In this document: positions 48,388-55,604 of the stretch, in pieces | How positions within the stretch are numbered: the first letter of the stretch is position 1 | Layout of the letters: every line of letters starts with the position of its first letter | NCBI GenBank assembly: GCA_000174895.1 | Contig: ACOK01000119.1 | Location: 62,001-126,000, forward strand | Origin: Ruminococcus flavefaciens FD-1 | GTDB lineage: Bacteria > Bacillota > Clostridia > Oscillospirales > Ruminococcaceae | Length of the DNA: 64,000 bases | Reading direction: 5' to 3' | Notes under the pieces: model-generated | Database searches by the model: none | What the model was told of the DNA's origin: nothing | The model's input: the letters and a program-made list of their open reading frames with translations, nothing else | Program-made: the position numbers and the translations under genes

Positions 48388-50404
48388 TCTTGTTACCCCT
48401 TTCTGTTTTCCACTGATAGTACATCTTGCCGTTATACGGATTCTCCACGATCTCAGGGCGGACGATCGTCTTTTTGCCCTTAGATGTGTAGCTTGTGGAC
48501 TTGCCGTCAAGAAGTCCCTTGACCTGGGTATCGGAAAGCTCCACGCCGTACACCTTTGCGATATTCATACCGCACTTGCCCTTGCAGTAGAAGCCAAACT
48601 TACCCTTGACAACATCAGCACCGCACTTCGGGCATTTCCCGATAGGCTCATTATCGCCGTCAGAAAGAGAAACAGACTTATCGACAGAGCCGTATTTACT
48701 GCACATCTCAGCGATAAACTGCTGAATGCCCGACATAAAGACCGCTTCGGGCAGGCTGCCGTGTTCAATCTGCTGGAGCTTGGACTCCCATTCAGCCGTC
48801 AGCTTTGCGGACTTCACTTCATCGGGAACAACGGTCACAAGCTCTTTGCCCTTATCGGTCGCCCTGAGCTGTTTGCCGACACGCTCCACATAGCCGTTTT
48901 TGACAAGTGCTTCGATCGTAGCGGCCCTTGTGGCAGGAGTGCCGAGTCCCTTCTTTTCAGTGTCCTCGTCATAGTCCTCGTTTCCGGCTCTCTCCATAGC
49001 GGAAAGAAGTGTGTCCTCAGTGTAGGGCTTGGGGGGAGATGTGAAGTGTTCGCCCTTGTTTGCAGTTACCGTGAATGTCTGTCCTTCGGATACCGCAGGC
49101 AGAGACTTTTCCTCATTCTTCTTGTCGGACTGCTTTGCATAGGCTTTCCAACCCATTTCAAGCACCGTGCGGCCCGATGCCGTGAACTCCGTACCATCGC
49201 AGATACCCGTGAGCTTGACAGCTTCATACTTGTGAGCCGGAGCCGTTGCACAGATCAGCTTTGTTGCGATCAGCGTAAGGACATTCTTTTCGCCGGACGG
49301 CAGAGAAGAAAGGTCAGCGGTTGCGATACCGCTTGTGGGGATAATTGCGTGGTGTCCCGAAACCTTAGCATTGTTGATGACCTTTGAAATATCGGGAGTA
49401 TGCGAGATACCGAACCCGAAGTAGGTATCACAGAGCTTTGCCACATCGAGTGCTGTCTGTGCCATATCATCGGACAGGAATTGACTATCCGTGCGAGGAT
49501 ATGTAACGAGCTTGCCCTCATAGAGCGACTGCGTATAGTCGAGTGTCTGCTGCGCCGTATATCCAAACGCCTTGTTTGCTTCTCTTTGGAGCGTGGTCAG
49601 GTCATAGAGCTTCGGTGCTTTATCGGTCTTGACCTCACGCTTGACCGAGCTGATAGTGACCGTGTTGCCGTCACAGGCAGAAACAAGCCTATCGGCGGCA
49701 TTTTCATCGTCTATTCTTGCAGAAGAAAGAATGAAGTCGCCACAATTCAGGTCTGCCGTGTAATACTTCTGCTTGATAAACCCATTGACCTCAGCATCAC
49801 GCTGAAAGATCATTGCAAGCGTCGGTGTCTGCACTCTGCCGATGTTGAGCTTACCGCCATAGCGAACGGAAAACAGTCTTGAACCGTTCATACCCACAAG
49901 CCAATCAGCCCTTGCACGGGCATAGCCTGCATTGAACAGATTATCGTATGCGGACATAGGCTTCATCGTTGTGAGAGCCTTGCGGATAGCCGACTCTTCA
50001 AGGCTTGATACCCATAAACGCTTCACAGGCTTTTTGCAGTTTGCCATGTTATACACATAGCGGAATATGCACTCGCCCTCACGGTCGGCATCGGTCGCAC
50101 AGATGATCTCCGACACATCAACTCTGTTCATAAGTTTTTTCAGCAGCTCATACTGTGCCTTTGTGCTGTCAGTCACACGGAACTGCCACTTTTCGGGGAG
50201 CATCGGGAGCTGTGAAAAGCTCCACCTCTGGTCCCAGCCGTTGCCGTATTCGTTTGGGAACTTCAAACCGACCAGGTGTCCGACACACCATGACACGACA
50301 TAGCCGTTACCCTCGGTGTAGCCTTTGTGTGCAGATGAAGCTCCGACCACCGCACTGATCGCACGGGAAACGCTGGGCTTTTCGCCCACGATCAGAACAC
50401 TCAC
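48380..50404 (-). CDS. topB: DNA topoisomerase III, ICE-encoded
   Basis: This type IA topoisomerase relaxes and decatenates single-strand-containing DNA, probably to help transfer or replication of the ICE. In 674 aa: TOPRIM at the N-terminus (LIVGEKPSVSRAIS at 4-17; ATDADREGECIFRY at about 101-114 with the metal-binding Asp/Glu), the active-site Tyr in LVTYPRTDSQFLSDD (about 300), and a C-terminal zinc ribbon CPKCGADVVKGKFGFYCKGKC (about 592-612) in the position of a DUF3945/TopB-C domain. Complete. It overlaps the neighbouring genes by 4 and 8 bp, inside a tight operon. Confidence 0.93.
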   Translation of the reverse strand: MSVLIVGEKPSVSRAISAVVGASSAHKGYTEGNGYVVSWCVGHLVGLKFPNEYGNGWDQRWSFSQLPMLPEKWQFRVTDSTKAQYELLKKLMNRVDVSEIICATDADREGECIFRYVYNMANCKKPVKRLWVSSLEESAIRKALTTMKPMSAYDNLFNAGYARARADWLVGMNGSRLFSVRYGGKLNIGRVQTPTLAMIFQRDAEVNGFIKQKYYTADLNCGDFILSSARIDDENAADRLVSACDGNTVTISSVKREVKTDKAPKLYDLTTLQREANKAFGYTAQQTLDYTQSLYEGKLVTYPRTDSQFLSDDMAQTALDVAKLCDTYFGFGISHTPDISKVINNAKVSGHHAIIPTSGIATADLSSLPSGEKNVLTLIATKLICATAPAHKYEAVKLTGICDGTEFTASGRTVLEMGWKAYAKQSDKKNEEKSLPAVSEGQTFTVTANKGEHFTSPPKPYTEDTLLSAMERAGNEDYDEDTEKKGLGTPATRAATIEALVKNGYVERVGKQLRATDKGKELVTVVPDEVKSAKLTAEWESKLQQIEHGSLPEAVFMSGIQQFIAEMCSKYGSVDKSVSLSDGDNEPIGKCPKCGADVVKGKFGFYCKGKCGMNIAKVYGVELSDTQVKGLLDGKSTSYTSKGKKTIVRPEIVENPYNGKMYYQWKTERGNKNG

Positions 50405-50955
50405 TTGCGATCACCTCTGATAAGGGAAAAATAGTCAGAGATCGTCAGGCGGACGGGAATACGCTTGCCAGTCTCAGAAGCGATGTAGCCGGCATGATAC
50501 AGAACCGACAGCACCTCAGCCGCCTTGTCGGTGTCAACATCGAGGTACTCTCTGATCGCCTTGTTGGAGATGTACTTTCTTGCGGAGATCTGATAGAGCA
50601 GAGACAGGAGGTCACTCTCCGAAATGCCGTTCACCTGAACAGAGGAGAAAGGTACAAATGTGTCCTTATCCGCAGAACAGCACTTGCTGTCCTCATACTT
50701 CTCAGCAGGTGCATCGTTCATCTTGCCGAAGTCAATGGGAGCGATGCAGCCATCGTCAGGCTCATCGTAATTGTCGTAGAACTTATAATCATCGTCCTCC
50801 TCGACCTCAATATCCTCATCGTCATCGTCGCCGTACTTCTCACGGAAACGCTCGTTGACCTCGCCGTTGTTCTCACCGACCTTATAGGAAAGATAAGCGA
50901 TACCAGCCACAGCACTGAGTCCCATGATACCCTTGATGATCTTCTTTACATTCAT
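50401..50955 (-). CDS. Membrane-anchored ICE protein with winged-helix-like C-terminus
   Basis: A 184-aa protein. The N-terminus MNVKKIIKGIMGLSAVAGIA gives one membrane helix, followed by a very acidic linker (DDDDEDIEVEEDDD, about residues 42-55). The C-terminal 70 residues (SESDLLSLLYQISARKYISN, later VLSVLYHAGYIASETGKRIP) resemble a winged-helix fold. I start at 50955, with GGAGG 8 nt upstream. It overlaps topB by 4 bp. The family is not recognised. Confidence 0.6.
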   Translation of the reverse strand: MNVKKIIKGIMGLSAVAGIAYLSYKVGENNGEVNERFREKYGDDDDEDIEVEEDDDYKFYDNYDEPDDGCIAPIDFGKMNDAPAEKYEDSKCCSADKDTFVPFSSVQVNGISESDLLSLLYQISARKYISNKAIREYLDVDTDKAAEVLSVLYHAGYIASETGKRIPVRLTISDYFSLIRGDRK

Positions 50956-50970
50956 TTTGATTACCTCCAC

Positions 50971-51832
50971 TTAGTACACTACGGGATCGCCGTAGTTGAT
51001 CTTCTTGATTGATTTGATGTTTGCTCCGAGGTCAAGACCATTCCAGTTGTAATAACCCCAAGAGCCTGAGAAAGCTACGCAGGACGGTAAATAATAATCA
51101 TCGTAGATAAACTCCACGATACACTTACCGCTGCCGCCGAAGTTGTGATACTTGCCCTCGCCATCGTCGGCATAGCCTTTGCTGTCGCAGATTTTCGTAG
51201 TGAACTGAGTGCCATTCTCAAGTTCGATCAAAAATCTGTCATTGCAGTAGCCATACCATACGCCCATAGCACAGCAGTAATCACCATAATCATCACGGCG
51301 AATACCCGTGCCAGTTATGGTATCGACCTTTGAGCCGTATATTGCACCTGAGCTGGGCATTGCCGTCAAGCCCGAAGCTCTTTCTCCTGCAAAACAGTTT
51401 TGTCCAGCCGTCCTCATAGGGGAACCCATAAATGACCTCTACCGTTTCCGTCTTGCCGTCAGCACTTGCGGAAACTGCGGTATAGCCGTCCTTTTCATCA
51501 TCTGAAAGAATAGGCTCGACTGTTATCGTGTACTCCGTACCCTCACGCAGACCTGTTATGTAGCAAAGTTCATTGGATTTGAACTCAAAATACATATTGT
51601 CCGCATAAGCGTAATCATCATCGTGAGCCGTGCAGCTCACAGTATAGTCACGCTCGGTATCACCGTCCCAAGTGACTTTCAGGCAAGAAACGGAGATCGT
51701 CGATACATTCAGGTCATTGACCGAAAGCTCCTGCACTTCAGGTTCTGCCGGAGTTTCTGAAAACTGCATGATAAAGCCCATGATCAGGCTAAGAGCTTTT
51801 CTCTGAAATTCAGGATCGAACATCGTTATCAC
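50971..51832 (-). pseudogene. Fibronectin-III-type protein split by a frameshift
   Basis: The first frame (51832 to 51293) starts MITMFDPEFQRKALSLIMGF and contains one FN3-like domain (VSCLKVTWDGDTERDYTVSC ... YITGLREGTEYTITVEPI). Near 51390-51410, at the ACAAAAC run, the frame shifts. The partner frame continues as NCFAGERASGLTAMPSSGAI and ends in VEFIYDDYY...GDPVVY at 50971. Joined, this would be an extracellular-looking protein of about 285 aa. As sequenced it is either broken or read as two overlapping ORFs. It lies between the PAPS-reductase-like gene and the acidic membrane protein. Confidence 0.55.
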
Positions 51833-52968
51833 GCTCCTTTTCTGATCTCAGGAGCGTTGTAGTTAGCAGATACGGCACTCCGATCAGGAGAGCCAGCACC
51901 GCTGTTACCACCAGTATCACAGGCAGATATTCCGTTAATGCCATGTAGTCTATCACGCTTCTTTTCCTCTTTCTCTTTTGCTTTCATTTCCTTGACGAAA
52001 GCACGGTATTTTGCTGTATATTCATAGGACTTGCCGAAGATATTGACCGCTGCCTTGTAAAGCATCGGCTCATGTTCTTCGATGACGGCAAGTTCCTCAT
52101 TGATATGCTTACTGAAAGGACACCCGACACAGCCCGTTCTCCGCAGTCCGTACTCGGTGTAGCAGCGAGAGTTCGTTACACCGAACATTTCTTCATAGTC
52201 ACGCTTATCGCCGTCCGTATACCAAAACACAGGACGGAAGGTGTTGCACCCCTTAGACTTACACTCGGAGAAACAGGTCTTGAAAGCTGCGGAACGGATA
52301 CCGCCCTCTGACTGCCTGATACCCGTAATGTCAAGGTCTGCATCGTGTTCCTTGACGATGCGCTTTGCTGGCTTCTTCTTGCTGTATTCACAGCACTTGT
52401 TGGATATGGGGAAATCCGGCGGATTTGCCATGATGAACTCTTTGAGGAAACGGTTGCGATAGATTGAAAAACGGCTTATCTTCTGGATACCGTCCTTATC
52501 GGAGTATCGTTCACCGCACCACCATTGCAGAGCCGTCTTGCACCGAGGATATTTCTGTAAGAGGATTTCCAAAGGCTCGTCCTCCCACTGAAAATGATGT
52601 GCCTGCAAACGCATCATCTGTTCGGAAACATATTTCGACAGGAAAGGAACACCATACTCACGCACACAGGTCGGGATAGGCTTATCGGGCTTGACACGCT
52701 CAATGGTGATACCGTATTTCTGTTCAAGGAAGTCAAGATGCTCCTTTGTTGCCTGATACTCCAAGCCAGTATCTATCCAGAAATACTTGACCTTGCCGTC
52801 CTCATCGACTTTATGTATAAGGTCGAGGACAATATCGCTGTCAGAACCACCGCTGATACTGCACACGGCATCATAAGACCGCATCAGGATACGCTGTGCC
52901 TTGCACATACTTGTGTAAATGGTGTAGTTGTTGTTATCGGCACACTTGTTCAGAGCTTCATCAAGCAT
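51829..52968 (-). CDS. PAPS-reductase-family (PP-loop) protein
   Basis: A 379-aa protein of the adenine-nucleotide alpha-hydrolase superfamily. The PP-loop is AVCSISGGSDSDIVLDL (about residues 34-50), followed by YFWIDTGLEYQATKEHL. CEYSKKKPAKRI (about 194) and RRTGCVGCPFSKHI (about 283-296) hold Cys residues like the Fe-S-type cysteines of DndC and related proteins. It is not a metabolic CysH: there is no sulphate-assimilation context. It overlaps the C5 methyltransferase gene by 8 bp, so the pair is probably one functional unit. The DNA-modification idea is inference. Confidence 0.8.
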   Translation of the reverse strand: MLDEALNKCADNNNYTIYTSMCKAQRILMRSYDAVCSISGGSDSDIVLDLIHKVDEDGKVKYFWIDTGLEYQATKEHLDFLEQKYGITIERVKPDKPIPTCVREYGVPFLSKYVSEQMMRLQAHHFQWEDEPLEILLQKYPRCKTALQWWCGERYSDKDGIQKISRFSIYRNRFLKEFIMANPPDFPISNKCCEYSKKKPAKRIVKEHDADLDITGIRQSEGGIRSAAFKTCFSECKSKGCNTFRPVFWYTDGDKRDYEEMFGVTNSRCYTEYGLRRTGCVGCPFSKHINEELAVIEEHEPMLYKAAVNIFGKSYEYTAKYRAFVKEMKAKEKEEKKRDRLHGINGISACDTGGNSGAGSPDRSAVSANYNAPEIRKGA

Positions 52969-54019
52969 TGTGAAGCCCTCCCAAGATGTGGGCGATCACA
53001 TCGACCGTCCAACCATTGCCGATACACTTGTATCGCTGGGTATTGGAAATGCCTGCGGTATAGTTGTCGGGAAGAGTCTGCAAACGCTCCGCTTCAATGG
53101 GCGTGAGCTTGCGTATCACATAGTCACCGTCAGGAAGGTCTATCTTATACAGACCTGTCTTTGCACCCTGTCCGCCGCCGTTGGCAGAGAGTGTAACGGA
53201 CTTGCCGATCACGGAGTAGATACGCTGTCCCTGTCCTCCCTTGCCATAATGTCCGACACGAACAGGAGTTGCGACCGCTGTTGTTCCGCCGTTGAAGCCC
53301 GGATTTTTGATGATCGTTGCTTCACCGTACTTGTGATAGCCTGCCATGACAGTACGGGACTTGTCCGTACCCTGATATGTATTGATCGGGATAGGCTCTG
53401 CGACCATAGTCCGCTGCTTGCGTTCAAGGGTGTTATAAAGCACAGCACCGTCATAGGAAGCTGTCATGCAGTAGGACTTGTCCTGCCAAGCGACACCGCT
53501 TTCAAGCACATCTTTCAGCAGGATACCCTTGTCCGCAGGAAAAGAAGTAAATGGAATGTTCGTCCAGTAGCAGCGTTTACGGTTCTGAGCCGACACAAGT
53601 GCCGAGTTTATCATGATAGGCTCAACACCGAGCGTTTTGCTGATCTCGTCCTTGATGTTCTGATGAACGGAGTAGTTGTTTTCATAGAGGAAATACTTAC
53701 AGCCTGATTCCTCTAAGGCTCTCACATACTCCTTAAAGAGCCTGAACCCTTCGCCGTTGCAGTCAACCTCTCTGTCCTTTTTGGCGATAGACCAATAGGT
53801 GCAGGGCGAACCGCCGAGCAGAAGGTCATACCCCCGAAACTGCGTAAAATCGCCGTCATAAACATTCCCGTGATGAACGATTACGGGGAAATTGCGCTTT
53901 GAGACTGTGACGGCATACTTGTCGATCTCAAACGCATCATAGCACTCCACGGGTATGCCTGCCCTCTGTAAAGCAAGCATACCGCAGGAGATACCGTCAA
54001 ATAAGCTGAGTACCTTCAT
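52961..54019 (-). CDS. C5-cytosine DNA methyltransferase
   Basis: A 352-aa Dcm-type enzyme with motif I VLSLFDGISCGMLAL (3-17), catalytic Cys in motif IV GGSPCTYWS (about 69-77), motif VI as YFLYENN (ENN instead of the usual ENV), motif VIII QNRKRCYW, and motifs IX-X RKLTPIEAERLQTLP and GNGWTVDVIAHI. The domain order is ordinary. The PCT and ENN variants are seen in phage/ICE orphan methylases and leave the catalytic Cys intact. No restriction enzyme is adjacent. Self-protection against host restriction during transfer is the likely use. Confidence 0.9.
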   Translation of the reverse strand: MKVLSLFDGISCGMLALQRAGIPVECYDAFEIDKYAVTVSKRNFPVIVHHGNVYDGDFTQFRGYDLLLGGSPCTYWSIAKKDREVDCNGEGFRLFKEYVRALEESGCKYFLYENNYSVHQNIKDEISKTLGVEPIMINSALVSAQNRKRCYWTNIPFTSFPADKGILLKDVLESGVAWQDKSYCMTASYDGAVLYNTLERKQRTMVAEPIPINTYQGTDKSRTVMAGYHKYGEATIIKNPGFNGGTTAVATPVRVGHYGKGGQGQRIYSVIGKSVTLSANGGGQGAKTGLYKIDLPDGDYVIRKLTPIEAERLQTLPDNYTAGISNTQRYKCIGNGWTVDVIAHILGGLHNA

Positions 54020-54074
54020 TAGACAAATTCTCTCTCTTTTCTCATTGTCTTATGTTGTTTGTTCTGTTGTCGGG

Positions 54075-54101
54075 AACTATGAATCCACTGGGTTCAAAGT
54101 T
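54075..54101. repeat. Dispersed palindrome, copy 5
   Basis: AACTATGAA / TTCAAAGTT (one mismatch) around TCCACTGGG, beginning two bases beyond the stop of the minus-strand gene at 54104. Confidence 0.75.
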
Positions 54102-54103
54102 GG

Positions 54104-54376
54104 TCAGGCTTCGTAGTAGTCCTCACAAAGCTCCTTGTAGTTCTCCTGAAGCTCGTCAAACTCCTCGCAGAGCTTGTCATACTTCTGCTGGATCACGGTC
54201 TTTTCCTGAGCGAAGCTCTCCGCAGCGGTCAGGTTGCCGATGAACTGTCCGGCTTCAAAGCCACGGAGAAACCACTTCTTTCTCACGCCCTCGACCGCCT
54301 TAGCGGAGAGTCCTGCAATTCCGGCGGCTCCTGCCACCGCTGCCATACATACACCGATCTTCTTCATCTTGCTCAT
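54104..54376 (-). CDS. Small membrane/coiled-coil ICE protein
   Basis: A 90-aa protein: MSKMKKIGVCMAAVAGAAGI begins a hydrophobic, Ala/Gly-rich N-terminal segment (signal anchor), followed by KKWFLRGFEAGQFIGNLTAA and a C-terminal coiled coil (EEFDELQENYKELCEDYYEA). It sits between the DUF4366 gene and the C5 methylase, with a dispersed palindrome at its stop. Function is unknown. Confidence 0.6.
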   Translation of the reverse strand: MSKMKKIGVCMAAVAGAAGIAGLSAKAVEGVRKKWFLRGFEAGQFIGNLTAAESFAQEKTVIQQKYDKLCEEFDELQENYKELCEDYYEA

Positions 54377-54394
54377 TCTTTTGTCCTCTCTTTC

Positions 54395-55285
54395 TTAAAT
54401 CTCATCGTCCTGATCATCGTAGAACTTCATATCGTCCTCGGTGATCTCATTGTCATCGTCATACTCAGGCTCGTCCTGCATAGCGGTCTTACTGTTTCCG
54501 CCGCCGTTCTTTTTCTTCATCAGGAAGAAGCCTGCACCGCCGACACCGATCAGAGCGATCGCACCGAAAACGAGCATCATGCTGTTCTTGCTCATAGGCA
54601 CAGGCTTTGCCTGGACCTGAGCATCTGCTGCATCTTCGCCGTCCTCCGCAGATTCCTCTGTATCAGCGGTATCTGCACCATTGCCGGACTGCACTCTGCC
54701 GTTTGCCTTTTCAGCCGCCTGAGCTGCCTGTTCGGGAGTGATCTTCTTTTTATCATCGTTCTCCTCAGCCCCGGCATAGAGCAGAGCATACAGATCATAA
54801 TCGTCAACTTTGTTCAGGAAAAATACCTGGTCCTCGGCATTTTCCGCAGAATAGTTGATAAGCACATAGAACACATGACCGTCCTTCGTGGTCACAGCGA
54901 TAAACTGCATTTCTTCGCTGTTATACACGATTCTTTCGGACTTGATGAGCGTTGCATTTCCGTCCGTATCGTAATAGGAATCGCCGAAATAGTCAGGCTT
55001 GACCTCAGTTGTTTCAGCTTCGGCAAGCTCACTCATGACTTCACGGAACTTCTCCATATCATCGGATTCATCTGAAACAGAAGAAGTCTCCTCAGTATCG
55101 GAGCTTTCTGCTGTATCTGCGGTGGTTTCGGTAGTATCTGCCGAGCTGTCCTCATCGACAGCAGTTGTCTCCGCAGTATCATCTCCGCCAGATGCCCTCT
55201 CAGCGGCAGAAGCGGTAATACTGCCTACACTTGCTGTTGCAAGCATGAAAGCTGCCATCATGGCACTAATCATTCTTGTTTTCAT
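54395..55285 (-). CDS. DUF4366 (CD1107-like) mobile-element surface protein
   Basis: A 296-aa exported protein. A signal peptide (ISAMMAAFMLATASVGSITASAAE) precedes a Thr/Ser/Glu/Asp-rich disordered region (about 25-85) and a compact domain with YFGDSYYDTDGNATLIKSER and VFYVLINYSAENAEDQVFFL (about 100-170), the DUF4366 core. A C-terminal membrane helix (SMMLVFGAIALIGVGGAGFF) is followed by an acidic cytoplasmic tail. It is encoded between DUF4315 and conjugation genes in many Firmicutes ICEs; it probably belongs to the cell-surface part of the transfer channel. ATG 55285 is preferred (GGAGG 6 nt upstream); ATG 55288 is possible. Confidence 0.82.
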   Translation of the reverse strand: MKTRMISAMMAAFMLATASVGSITASAAERASGGDDTAETTAVDEDSSADTTETTADTAESSDTEETSSVSDESDDMEKFREVMSELAEAETTEVKPDYFGDSYYDTDGNATLIKSERIVYNSEEMQFIAVTTKDGHVFYVLINYSAENAEDQVFFLNKVDDYDLYALLYAGAEENDDKKKITPEQAAQAAEKANGRVQSGNGADTADTEESAEDGEDAADAQVQAKPVPMSKNSMMLVFGAIALIGVGGAGFFLMKKKNGGGNSKTAMQDEPEYDDDNEITEDDMKFYDDQDDEI

Positions 55286-55592
55286 CATCGTCCTCCTCAG
55301 AGTAAAATCTCATTTGATCTTCATATTCACCGTCATTGCCTTTGCCGAGATCGTCAATATCATCATCGGTCATTCCACGAGCTTTCATGTTCTGAATCTG
55401 CTCATGTTCTCTGGCGAGGACGGTTTCTAATTCCTCTCCCTGACAATTCAGCTTTTCGCAGAGCGAGAGGTAACGCAGCCTGTCAATTTCGGAGAGAAGC
55501 CGTCTGCGTTCCTCAGTTTCACGCTTGATATTACGTTCAAGCTGCTCTACCTTTTTGCAGTATTTTTCGATTCTTGCATCGTATAGTCCCAT
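55266..55592 (-). CDS. DUF4315-type coiled-coil protein
   Basis: A 108-aa protein with the DUF4315 layout: a basic coiled coil (YDARIEKYCKKVEQLERNIK, then RRRLLSEIDRLRYLSLCEKL) followed by GEELETVLAREHEQIQNMKA and an acidic end. It overlaps the DUF4366 gene by about 20 bp, the standard ICE arrangement (peptidase, DUF4315, DUF4366). Function is unknown. A broken relative lies in the inserted element at 32643. Confidence 0.75.
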   Translation of the reverse strand: MGLYDARIEKYCKKVEQLERNIKRETEERRRLLSEIDRLRYLSLCEKLNCQGEELETVLAREHEQIQNMKARGMTDDDIDDLGKGNDGEYEDQMRFYSEEDDDENKND

Positions 55593-55604
55593 TCAGCACC
55601 TCCG

